DNA of 6,673 nucleotides from an uncultured Bacteroidota bacterium (GTDB taxonomy: Bacteria; Bacteroidota; Bacteroidia; B-17B0; Aurantibacillaceae). Below the pieces are notes generated by a model. That model was not told where the DNA came from, searched no databases, and worked only from the letters and a program-made list of their open reading frames with translations. Shown in pieces: positions 1 to 6,673 of the stretch (positions are counted from its first letter, which is position 1; each line of letters opens with the position of its first letter). Position numbers and translations under genes: made by a program. Location: NCBI GenBank assembly GCA_903923915.1, contig CAIXZI010000081.1, positions 1-6,673 of the forward strand. The letters are read 5' to 3'.

Positions 1-2369
1 ATACTCCAGAAAACAAAACTATAAACACAGAGTCTGTAAATACAGCGGCATCTACTAATAATGAAGTGCAAAATAATCAAACACAAAACGCAAATGAAAA
101 TGCAGTGTCAAGTAACACGATTGCAGCCACCAACAATGAAACACAAAATAACCAACAAGTAAATAATACGCAGACGCAAGAGAATGCTAATAATACAAAT
201 GCCGTAATTAATAACACGGTTACTCCAAACGAAAATCAAACAGCTGGCAATTTAAGTTCGCAACAAATAACTGAAATTAAGAGTACGCCGGAATACAAGC
301 AATATAATGCTTTACAGAAAGAAACTGAAAAATACAATGAACAAGCAACCAAGCAGCAAAACCAAACAGATTTATATAAAAACAAAGCTGAAGAAAATTT
401 AAAACGCGCCGAGCAATTAAAAACAGATGCCGCTGCATTACCTGATGGCATTGAAAAGCAAGATAAATTAGCGCAAGCAGAAAAGCTTGAATTGAGTGGC
501 AACACACTAAAAACAAAAGCAGATTCTTTGCAAGAAATTGCTTCAAGCACACGCAGTTTTGCCGAATCTAAAAAACAAGAAGCAGAAGCCTACACACAAA
601 CGCTGGATAAAAAAACGGCAGATAATATAGAAGTTGTTTTTACAAATAAAACGGGAGCAGTTACATCAAACAACACAGCAATAAATAATGCATCTAATGA
701 AGCTGTAAGCAACAACAATGCTTCTACCGATAAATATGCGCCGTATTCTGAAACGTTTAAAACAAATGCAACTCAATATGATGAGAAATTAAATGCAGCG
801 CAAGCTCAAGGGTCTTCTCCTGAAAATTTAAAAGAGCAAGACGGAATTATTTCTAATTACATTAAAACAGTCGAAGCAGAAATATTACAGAAAAAACAAG
901 AAGAAGTGGCTGCAACATCTCCTACACAAAAAAATAAAATTACTGCAGCTATAAAAACATTGCAAAGCAAGCGCGCAGCTTTAAAACAAACTTTGGCAGC
1001 AAATCAAAAAACAATTAATGAAAATAAAGTAGCTGCTACAAACAATGCAAATCAAAGTCAAAATAATAATACGGCACAAAACAATCAGAATACAAACACC
1101 AATAATGAAACCCCGGTTAAAGCAAATGAAGGAAGCACAGAAGCCACTAAATACATAGGTACTAAAGGTTTTGAAATAAAACAAGGTAATGCTTACACTA
1201 CTTCACATCCAATTCCATTAAATGAAAAACTACCTGATGGACTTGTATTTCGTGTGCAAATAGGCGCATTTAAAAATCCAATTGCATTAGATGCTTTTAA
1301 AGGATTAACTCCTATTGGTGGAGAAACTACCCCGCAGGGTTTTATACGTTATCAGGCAGGTTTGTTTGATAAATACAATAACGCTAATGCCGTTAAAAAT
1401 GATTTAAAAAACTTAGGTTATAAAGATGCATTTGTAGTTGCTTATCTAAACGGGAAAAGAGTAAACTTAGCAGATGCTTTAGATACCTTGAAACGAAAAG
1501 GAGAGCCTGTAAATACAGATGCAACAAGCACAGCGGGCATTACAGCTAATAACAATGTTCCAACTAATACGCAAGCAACAAATGTGGTTGCAGAAAATGC
1601 ACAGCCTGTACAATCAAGTAATTTAACGGCCGTAAACGGTTTATTATTTACCATACAAATTGGCGTATATACAAACAATGTAAGCAACACGCAATTAGGT
1701 AACTTAAAACCAATTTATCGCGAGCAATTAACCAATGGTAATTATCGCTACACAGCTGGTATTTATAGCGATTTGGATTTAGTAAAAACCGACCGTCGTA
1801 AAGTAAATGCACTTGGCATTAGTGATGCATTTGTAAGTGCTTACCTAAACGGACAACGCATTAAAATTACCGATGCTATAGATAAAATTTCTGTAGATAA
1901 AATTCAATTCCCAACACAACAACCAATTATATTTCCGGGAGAAGCAGTTGCACCACAACCGGTAAATAATAATACACAACCTGCAAATACAAATCTTGCA
2001 CCTGAAAATAATACAACCGGCATACAACCTTTTAGTAATGGGGTTACTGAAAGCCCTGCACCAACTGCTGATAATGGCGTTAAAGCAAATGATGAAGGTA
2101 TAACTTTTAAAGTGCAAATAGGCGCGTATCGTAAACAAGTACCTCAGCAAATTGCCGATACATGGCTTAAGGTAAAAACATGGCCAATTAAATTTGTACA
2201 GGCAAATGATATATATATTTACACATTAGGTTCTTTTACTGAGGCTCGTTTTGCACAAAAATTAAAAGACGAAGTAGTTTCATTAGGAATTACGGATGCT
2301 TTTATAACTGTATTTAAAGATGGTAAAAAACTACCAGCAGCAGAAACTCAAAAATATTTATCGAGATGA
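1..2369 (+). CDS. Large SPOR-repeat envelope protein, 5' end outside the window
   Basis: The frame is open from the first complete codon at 3 to the TGA at 2367-2369, giving 788 visible residues. A GTG at 66 is only an internal valine, because the same Asn/Thr-rich composition continues upstream of it without a stop, so the true start lies before the window. Seen in order (residues counted from position 3): an Asn/Gln/Thr-rich low-complexity stretch (about 1-88), a charged Lys/Glu/Ala/Gln-rich helical, coiled-coil-like block (about 90-213), a short Asn-rich linker, a second helical block (about 248-343), another Asn-rich linker, then three SPOR domains (about 414-488, 547-622, 700-777) joined by Asn/Thr/Pro-rich linkers. 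Each SPOR unit opens with a VQIGAF-like strand and closes with a DAF(V/I) strand. SPOR domains are known to bind peptidoglycan glycan strands lacking stem peptides, as at division septa. A periplasmic, wall-binding role is inferred. The missing N-terminus should hold an export signal and could hold further domains such as PD40. The gene is coupled to the PorE-like gene by a 4-base overlap. Confidence 0.85.
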   Translation, partial: TPENKTINTESVNTAASTNNEVQNNQTQNANENAVSSNTIAATNNETQNNQQVNNTQTQENANNTNAVINNTVTPNENQTAGNLSSQQITEIKSTPEYKQYNALQKETEKYNEQATKQQNQTDLYKNKAEENLKRAEQLKTDAAALPDGIEKQDKLAQAEKLELSGNTLKTKADSLQEIASSTRSFAESKKQEAEAYTQTLDKKTADNIEVVFTNKTGAVTSNNTAINNASNEAVSNNNASTDKYAPYSETFKTNATQYDEKLNAAQAQGSSPENLKEQDGIISNYIKTVEAEILQKKQEEVAATSPTQKNKITAAIKTLQSKRAALKQTLAANQKTINENKVAATNNANQSQNNNTAQNNQNTNTNNETPVKANEGSTEATKYIGTKGFEIKQGNAYTTSHPIPLNEKLPDGLVFRVQIGAFKNPIALDAFKGLTPIGGETTPQGFIRYQAGLFDKYNNANAVKNDLKNLGYKDAFVVAYLNGKRVNLADALDTLKRKGEPVNTDATSTAGITANNNVPTNTQATNVVAENAQPVQSSNLTAVNGLLFTIQIGVYTNNVSNTQLGNLKPIYREQLTNGNYRYTAGIYSDLDLVKTDRRKVNALGISDAFVSAYLNGQRIKITDAIDKISVDKIQFPTQQPIIFPGEAVAPQPVNNNTQPANTNLAPENNTTGIQPFSNGVTESPAPTADNGVKANDEGITFKVQIGAYRKQVPQQIADTWLKVKTWPIKFVQANDIYIYTLGSFTEARFAQKLKDEVVSLGITDAFITVFKDGKKLPAAETQKYLSR
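1242..2333 (+). repeat. Three SPOR-domain coding repeats (protein-level)
   Basis: The units lie at about 1242-1463, 1641-1868 and 2100-2333. They share a first strand (FRVQIGAF, FTIQIGVY, FKVQIGAY), a central RY-x-AG(L/I) strand in the first two that becomes YIYTLGSF in the third, a helix ending in LG or LGI, and a closing DAFV/DAFI strand followed by an NG or DG turn and a basic residue. Units 1 and 2 are closest to each other, for example AYLNGKRV against AYLNGQRI. Unit 3 is the most diverged and lies at the extreme C-terminus. Linkers of about 60-80 residues rich in Asn, Thr, Ala and Pro separate the units. The repetition is in the protein; the DNA of the units is diverged, which suggests an old duplication. 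Confidence 0.8.
2366..2369 (+). other. ATGA stop/start overlap coupling the SPOR and PorE-like genes
   Basis: The ATG of the PorE-like gene (2366-2368) overlaps the TGA of the SPOR gene (2367-2369). The start is supported by the typical signal sequence (Met-Lys-Lys and a hydrophobic run) that begins exactly here. No convincing Shine-Dalgarno sequence precedes it, as is usual in Bacteroidota, so translation by re-initiation or coupling is likely. The overlap also means the two genes share one transcript. Confidence 0.85.
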
Positions 2370-4333
2370 AAAAACTAATTTTTCTTTTAACGTTAAACTT
2401 TTTGTTTTGTACTTATCTTTTTCCACAACAGAATATGCCTCCGGGCACATATACTTCTACCAATAAAAAAGCTATTAAGCATTTAGAAGAAGGAAAAAAA
2501 AATTACGAATTTCATAAGGATGTAGATGCCGAAAAGAATTTTTTAAAGGCCATTGAAGAAGATAAAGCATTTGTTGAACCTCATATTGCCATTGCTTATT
2601 TATACATGGAGCAAAATAAAAATAAAGAAGCAATTAATCATTTTCAGCAAGCTATAAATATTAATGCAAAGTTTTTTCCGAAATGTTTTTATGATATTGC
2701 TTTGGCTCAGTTTGAAACCGGTTTGTACGATGATGCCGGAAAAAATTTACAACAGTTTCTAAAATTCGAAAGGGTTAGTCCGTTGTTAAAAGAGCAAGCA
2801 CAAGCTTATTTAAAATCGGCACAATTTGCATCTGAAGCCCTTAAACATCCCAAGCCATTTAAGCCGGTTAATATGGGTGCGGGAGTAAACTCTGCAGACT
2901 ATGAGTATTTTCCATCTATTACAGCAGACGGTTTAACATTTGTGTTTACACGTAATTATAGAATGAAAGGCGCGGCAGCGCAAGAAGATTTTTTTATGAG
3001 TAAAAAAAGTAATGATGTGTGGCAAGCATCTGTTCCGCTTACTGAAATAAATAGCAATGGTAACGAAGGTGCCCCAAGTATTTCGTCTGATGGAAATTAT
3101 ATGTTTTTTGCAAGCTGTATAAACATGTATGGAGATTATGGCGATCCTTCTCGTAAAGGTTTAGGAAGTTGTGATATTTTCTTTTCGCAAAAAAACAGTG
3201 GTAAATGGACAAACCCTGTAAACGTTGGCCCACCTGTAAATACAGCTAATTGGGAAACTCAGCCATCTTTTTCATCAGATGGAAAAACACTTTATTTTGT
3301 GCGTGGAATGGTTAGCAGAGAGGGCGTTAAAAATCAAGATATTTATGTTAGTCAGGTTGATGATAATGGAAAATTTTCAATGCCTGTAAAACTTGGCCCT
3401 AATATTAACACATCCGGCAGAGAAGAATCTGTTTACATACATCCTGATAATCAAACCTTATATTTTACATCAGATGGGCACCCTGAAACAATGGGTGGTT
3501 TAGATATATACATGAGCAAAAAACAAGCCGATGGAAACTGGGGGCAACCTATTAATTTAGGTTACCCGATAAACACCTACAATGATGAAAACAGTTTATT
3601 AGTGGATGCTGCTGGTAGGTTGGCTTATTTTGCGTCTGACAGAGAAGGTGGATATGGTGGTTTAGATTTATACCAATTTGAATTACCTGCAGATGTAAGA
3701 CCATCAAATATAATGTATGTAAAAGGAAAAGTTATTGATGCAAAAACAAAACAACCTTTACAAAGCAATGTAGATATTTTTGATTTAGAAACACAGCAGC
3801 CTATTACACGCGCATTTTCAAACTCAACCGGAGATTTTTTAGTGGTACTACCTACGCAAAAAAATTATTTAATGAATGTAAACCAAGAGGGGTATTTATT
3901 TTATTCGGATAACTTTAGTTTGAAAGATGTAGTGGTTGATTATGACAAACCTTTTTTAGTAAATATAGCCTTGCAACCAATAGATACAGGTGTTTCGATA
4001 GAACTTAAAAATGTTTTTTTTGATGTAGATAAATTTGATTTAAAACCAGAATCGAAAACAGAGTTAGATAAGTTGGTTACCTTTTTAACTAAAAATAAAA
4101 CCATTAAAATTGAAATAAGCGGGCATACCGATAGCGATGGTAACAAAAAAGCAAATCAATTATTATCACAAAACCGTGCTAAGGCTGTTTACGATTATGC
4201 AGTAAAAGCGGGTATTGCAGCTATTAGATTAAGTTACAAAGGTTATGGCGACGCTAAGCCTTTATTACCTAATACAACCACAGAGAATAAAGCCAAAAAC
4301 CGCCGTACCGAAATTAAAATTACGGGCAAGTAG
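2366..4333 (+). CDS. PorE-like TPR/PD40/CRD/OmpA envelope protein
   Basis: A complete 655-residue protein. Visible domains: an N-terminal hydrophobic signal sequence (about 1-21), TPR-type helices (about 36-155), five PD40/WD40-like repeats (about 175-440) with P-S-(I/F)-(T/S)-x-D-G cores and strands such as TLYFVRG and TLYFTSDG, a carboxypeptidase-regulatory-like fold (about 450-535), and an OmpA C-terminal domain (about 545-655). The OmpA domain has the GHTD motif with Asp589 and, 15 residues on, Arg604 in an NRA context; these correspond to the Asp/Arg pair that grips diaminopimelate in OmpA-family domains. This order and length match PorE, the T9SS component of Porphyromonas gingivalis that links the secretion complex to peptidoglycan. 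The same architecture also occurs in paralogues, so no symbol is given. PorE is a lipoprotein, but here the only early Cys (Cys15, preceded by Phe-Leu-Phe) does not sit in a normal lipobox, so cleavage by signal peptidase I near Pro20-Gln21 looks likelier. The ATG overlaps the upstream stop, suggesting coupled translation. Confidence 0.85.
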   Translation: MKKLIFLLTLNFLFCTYLFPQQNMPPGTYTSTNKKAIKHLEEGKKNYEFHKDVDAEKNFLKAIEEDKAFVEPHIAIAYLYMEQNKNKEAINHFQQAININAKFFPKCFYDIALAQFETGLYDDAGKNLQQFLKFERVSPLLKEQAQAYLKSAQFASEALKHPKPFKPVNMGAGVNSADYEYFPSITADGLTFVFTRNYRMKGAAAQEDFFMSKKSNDVWQASVPLTEINSNGNEGAPSISSDGNYMFFASCINMYGDYGDPSRKGLGSCDIFFSQKNSGKWTNPVNVGPPVNTANWETQPSFSSDGKTLYFVRGMVSREGVKNQDIYVSQVDDNGKFSMPVKLGPNINTSGREESVYIHPDNQTLYFTSDGHPETMGGLDIYMSKKQADGNWGQPINLGYPINTYNDENSLLVDAAGRLAYFASDREGGYGGLDLYQFELPADVRPSNIMYVKGKVIDAKTKQPLQSNVDIFDLETQQPITRAFSNSTGDFLVVLPTQKNYLMNVNQEGYLFYSDNFSLKDVVVDYDKPFLVNIALQPIDTGVSIELKNVFFDVDKFDLKPESKTELDKLVTFLTKNKTIKIEISGHTDSDGNKKANQLLSQNRAKAVYDYAVKAGIAAIRLSYKGYGDAKPLLPNTTTENKAKNRRTEIKITGK

Positions 4334-4444
4334 TTTTTGCATCAGGGATTAGCGTATCGTTTTTATTTAAAATGCTTTTTCAGCATTTATGCAAAACCAA
4401 ATAAAATAAAGATTCGCTAAATCTGCAGTAACGCCCAAATTAGT
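4334..4444. terminator. Convergent intergenic region with inverted repeats, probable bidirectional terminator
   Basis: This 111-bp gap lies between the 3' ends of the PorE-like gene (+) and the stress-protein gene (-). The central hairpin is AAATGCT-TTTTC-AGCATTT (4370-4388), a perfect 7-bp stem with a 5-base loop. On the minus strand it is followed by TTTTAAAT, a weak U-tract; on the plus strand no U-tract follows it directly. Two larger pairings enclose it: TTTTGCAT (4335-4342) with ATGCAAAA (4389-4396), 8 bp perfect, and an imperfect match of about 4347-4369 with about 4398-4423 (GATT-AGCG-T-ATC against GATTCGCTAAATC plus A/T-rich flanks). These two outer pairings cross each other and could not both form in a simple nested fold. 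A terminator role is inferred from position and symmetry. Confidence 0.4.
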
Positions 4445-5347
4445 TTAATACTCTAAACCGCCAATAGCACCACTTATTAACTGCGGGTTAACTTCGGGTG
4501 GTATAGATAGTACAGGTATTTTACTATGATTAGTAAGTTGGTGTATGTAGTTACCTAACACAATACTTGAAAATTCTGCATCCTGATCTGTCATGGCTAT
4601 GATAAGGTCTGCTTTTACTTTTTTAGCGTAAGCAAGTGTTTTTTTAGAGCGGTTATCGGCAAATTGTATATCGCTGGTGCAGGTTACATTTTTTTTGGCA
4701 GCTAATTTTTTAATTTGCTCCATAATGGTTTCCATTTTGTACTTGTAGTTTTCTTCGCCTTTTTCGCCACTGTGAAGCACGCCAATAACATGTAAGTGAG
4801 AGGCAAATACATTAGCCATGTGTATGGCCGAATCTACCTTTTGACGAGAGTGATGGGAGCTATCAATTGGTAGTAATATATTTTGGAAACCTAATTTTTC
4901 TGCTGCTGTTTGTACAGTCATTACGGGAATGTCAGCTTTGGTAAGTACACGGTAAGCATTGCTTCCTAAAAAGAAACCATTGTCAGAATCTTTACCATGT
5001 GTACCCATTACAATAAGGGTTGATTTGGTCTCTTCGGCCATAGCCACAATTTCTGATGTAATATGTCCGGTAGAAATAAAGGTGCTTACTTTAATGCCGT
5101 ATCTTTTTTTAATATCAGCGGCAATTTTTTCAAGTTTCTCAGCTAAAAAATCAGTTATTACCGAAATGTCTTTTAGTTTAACGGCCGGCATAATAATATC
5201 CAGTAAATCGTTTTTGTTTTGCACGTGCACTAATACCAATTCTCCTTTGGTGTATTGCGCCATAAAAGCTGCATACTTAACCGCATTTAAAGATGTTTTA
5301 GAAAAATCTACCGGAATAAGAATTTTGCTTGTTTTTATTTTATTCAT
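4445..5347 (-). CDS. Tandem-domain universal stress protein (UspA family)
   Basis: A complete 300-residue protein made of two Usp folds. Domain 1 (about 5-148) opens with the strand KILIPVDFS, where the Asp contacts the nucleotide in the family, and carries a full ATP-binding signature G-x2-G-x9-G-S (Gly-Thr-His-Gly, then nine residues, then Gly-Ser) at about 118-132. Domain 2 (about 153-285) opens with NILLPIDSS, but its matching signature is degraded: the first two glycines are Met and Gln and only the last survives, as Gly-Asn. So domain 1 probably binds ATP while domain 2 may have only a structural or regulatory role. Family members are soluble cytoplasmic proteins tied to starvation, redox or energy stress; the partner here is unknown. 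The ATG at 5345-5347 immediately precedes the first strand and leaves no room for a signal peptide. The gene has a promoter-like match upstream and ends facing the PorE-like gene. Tandem Usp proteins of about 270-300 residues are common in Bacteroidota. Confidence 0.92.
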   Translation of the reverse strand: MNKIKTSKILIPVDFSKTSLNAVKYAAFMAQYTKGELVLVHVQNKNDLLDIIMPAVKLKDISVITDFLAEKLEKIAADIKKRYGIKVSTFISTGHITSEIVAMAEETKSTLIVMGTHGKDSDNGFFLGSNAYRVLTKADIPVMTVQTAAEKLGFQNILLPIDSSHHSRQKVDSAIHMANVFASHLHVIGVLHSGEKGEENYKYKMETIMEQIKKLAAKKNVTCTSDIQFADNRSKKTLAYAKKVKADLIIAMTDQDAEFSSIVLGNYIHQLTNHSKIPVLSIPPEVNPQLISGAIGGLEY

Positions 5348-5388
5348 TGCGTTATAGTTTGATTTATTATTTTAAAATTAATTAGTTA

Positions 5389-5419
5389 TAAATGTATGTG
5401 CTATTAGTTCATAGTCCAA
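5389..5419 (-). promoter_or_regulatory. Putative Bacteroidota-type promoter for the stress-protein gene
   Basis: Read on the minus strand, TTG (5419-5417) is followed after exactly 20 bases by TACATTTA (5396-5389). This fits the Bacteroidota primary-sigma pattern TTG, about 17-23 bases, TAnnTTTG, with one mismatch (final G to A). Transcription would start near 5382, leaving an A/T-rich leader of about 35 bases before the ATG at 5347. It lies in the 97-bp gap after the stop codon of the upstream cargo gene, consistent with independent expression of the stress protein. In such A/T-rich DNA a one-mismatch hit can arise by chance. Confidence 0.4.
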
Positions 5420-5446
5420 GCATCTTAACATAATTTGTGGTTATTA

Positions 5447-6673
5447 TTACCTCAATAATTTAATGTACCCTTTTTTAGTTATAGGCTTATCGCTTATGTA
5501 AGGTATTGCACTCGCTTCATACACGTATGTTTCCATGTTTTGTGGCACGCCTTTATATACGCCATCCCAACCTACTTTTAAGTCGTTACTTTCAAAAACA
5601 AGTTCGCCCCAACGGTTAAAAATTTTAAAGTATTGCAAGGTTTTAATTCCCCATCCATCCACATAAACAATATCATTGGTACCATCGCCATTAGGTGTAA
5701 AAGCAGTTGGTACATCAATAGAAGCCAGAGGTTTAACTTCTACGTAAAAAGTAGATTGTCCGGTAAAACATCCGCGCACATCTGCAATAGTTTCGGTATA
5801 ATGTGCATCAACCGTTCCACTAAATACAGGTTCCGGACAATGAATGCAACTTAAATTATCTACAGGACTCCATGTATAGGTATAACCTGCATTTACCTGA
5901 TTGCCTGGCAAAGTTACTGTTTGACCAACAACAATTGATGTGCTCCATGTAATTGTAGTAGGAGGTTGTATTACATATACTACAGCGGTAACGCTATCTT
6001 TACAGCCATTCACATCACTTGCCATAAGCGAAAATGTGGATGTAGCATTGGGCGATGTAGTAGGATTTGCAATAGTAGCAGAACTTAAACTTGCTGCCGG
6101 ACTCCAACTATACGAAGTGGCTGCGCTTGAGTTAAGTTGTGCTATAGAACCTTGGCAAATAGTATCGCCTGTTGCTGTTACACTAAACGCTGGATAGATA
6201 TACATTTTTTTAATGAGTGTATCTACGCAACCCGACGCATTGTTTTTTATAAAAAGCTCCACATTATAAACGCCTGCAACGGTGTATTGATGTTGCGGTG
6301 ATAGCGTAGTTGTATTTACGGCACTTCCATCGCCATAATTCCATCCGTAAGTATCAGCGCCAGTAGATGTGTTTGTAAATGTATCAGCAGACCCTACACA
6401 ATGTGCAGTATCTGTTATAAGTAATTCGTTATGTAGGTTTCTATTAAAATTAGCAATAACCTGTTGTATGTTTATGGGATGAGATGCTGTTGAATTACAA
6501 GTTAAGCCAGGACTATAAAGAACTAACTGAACATTGGTGCTTCCGCTTGGCGGATGAAAATTATAGGTATGTGATATAGGAGAAACAGATGTGCTATCTA
6601 TTACTCCATCACCAAAATCCCAATTCCAAGCAGCAACGTTGGATGTATCTTTTATAGTAAAGGTTATTGATTG
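5447..6673 (-). CDS. Modular PKD/Ig-like surface protein with type B T9SS C-terminal domain, 5' end outside the window
   Basis: The frame is open from the window edge (6673) to TAA at 5449-5447, giving 408 visible residues. A GTG near 6262 is an internal valine inside a PKD strand and not a start. Domains in order: a PKD unit with the WDFGDG core near 6606-6629, a second PKD unit with a WNYGDG core near 6322-6349, an Ig-like unit (about 163-235) bounded by Cys in ICQGS and GCKDS with SYSWSP between, another such unit (about 238-313) with YTWSP followed by a CIHC pair, and the C-terminal gliding-motility-associated sorting domain (last about 92 residues). The sorting domain shows FTPNGDGTND, FNRWGELVFES, GWDG and the end KGYIKLLR, the hallmarks of the type B (CHU_C) T9SS signal. 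Such proteins are exported across the outer membrane by the T9SS and act at or beyond the cell surface, often in adhesion, but the N-terminal part that would define the function is not visible. No PorP/SprF-like gene, a frequent partner of type B cargo, follows it; the next gene downstream is the stress protein. Confidence 0.92.
   Translation of the reverse strand, partial: QSITFTIKDTSNVAAWNWDFGDGVIDSTSVSPISHTYNFHPPSGSTNVQLVLYSPGLTCNSTASHPINIQQVIANFNRNLHNELLITDTAHCVGSADTFTNTSTGADTYGWNYGDGSAVNTTTLSPQHQYTVAGVYNVELFIKNNASGCVDTLIKKMYIYPAFSVTATGDTICQGSIAQLNSSAATSYSWSPAASLSSATIANPTTSPNATSTFSLMASDVNGCKDSVTAVVYVIQPPTTITWSTSIVVGQTVTLPGNQVNAGYTYTWSPVDNLSCIHCPEPVFSGTVDAHYTETIADVRGCFTGQSTFYVEVKPLASIDVPTAFTPNGDGTNDIVYVDGWGIKTLQYFKIFNRWGELVFESNDLKVGWDGVYKGVPQNMETYVYEASAIPYISDKPITKKGYIKLLR

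Noticed and set aside
61..1130. Possible tandem DNA repeat or CRISPR-like array in the AAT/CAA-rich stretch
   Set aside because: There is no regular unit length or conserved repeat with spacers; the repetition is codon-level Asn/Gln/Thr bias inside an open frame.
236..2150. Minus-strand reading frames inside the SPOR-repeat gene, rich in Phe, Cys, Ile and Leu
   Set aside because: They mirror an A-rich Asn/Lys/Thr coding strand, which yields Phe/Leu/Val/Cys-rich antisense frames; none has a domain or start context of its own.
66..2369. GTG at 66 as the start of the SPOR-repeat gene
   Set aside because: The same frame is open back to position 3 with the same Asn/Thr-rich composition, no signal peptide follows the GTG, and it fits better as an internal Val.
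4959..5357. Plus-strand 132-codon reading frame opposite the stress-protein gene
   Set aside because: It is antisense to a well-conserved Usp coding region, its translation has no recognisable domain, and its hydrophobic look follows from the complement of the Usp codons.
5348..5446. Small gene or RNA in the gap between the cargo and stress-protein genes
   Set aside because: The gap is under 100 bp and A/T-rich, with no coding frame of note or stable stem; only a promoter-like match was found.
5633..6197. Plus-strand short frames opposite the T9SS cargo gene
   Set aside because: They lie antisense to clear Ig-like and sorting-domain codons and encode no recognisable protein.
5447..6262. GTG near 6262 as the start of the T9SS cargo gene
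   Set aside because: It falls inside the strand of a PKD domain (YNVELF) whose core is encoded just upstream, and the frame stays open to the window edge with a second PKD core.

Overview
The window is AT-rich DNA from a member of the Bacteroidota. This rests on four things: a SPOR-repeat envelope protein overlapping a TPR/PD40/CRD/OmpA protein of PorE type, a surface protein with PKD/Ig-like modules ending in a type B type-IX-secretion (T9SS) sorting domain, start regions without clear Shine-Dalgarno sites, and a promoter-like TTG-N20-TAnnTTT match. The genus cannot be fixed from the sequence. An environmental Sphingobacteriia-, Chitinophagia- or Flavobacteriia-like lineage is plausible.

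Layout. Positions 1-2369 (+) hold the 3' part of a large gene whose start lies before the window. It encodes Asn/Gln/Thr-rich linkers, two helical coiled-coil-like blocks and three C-terminal SPOR domains. Its stop overlaps, through ATGA, the start of a second + strand gene (2366-4333). That gene encodes a complete exported 655-residue protein with TPRs, a five-repeat PD40 propeller, a carboxypeptidase-regulatory-like fold and a C-terminal OmpA peptidoglycan-binding domain. This is the domain order of the T9SS component PorE. A 111-bp convergent gap (4334-4444) with inverted repeats separates this pair from two minus-strand genes: a tandem-domain universal stress protein (4445-5347) and, upstream of it on the same strand, the 3' part of a modular T9SS cargo protein (5447-6673, running off the window).

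How the genes relate. The overlapping pair looks like a translationally coupled envelope module. SPOR domains (known to bind glycan strands stripped of stem peptides) and the OmpA domain (known to bind the diaminopimelate stem peptide) would give it two ways of holding the cell wall. The minus-strand cargo protein shows that the organism has a T9SS. Whether the PorE-like protein here is the core T9SS PorE or a paralogue cannot be decided from the window. The stress protein is probably transcribed from its own promoter in the 97-bp gap after the cargo gene.

No RNA genes, insertion sequences, CRISPR arrays or attachment sites were seen. Nothing here is clearly a new system. The tri-SPOR/PorE-like pair is the most interesting element.
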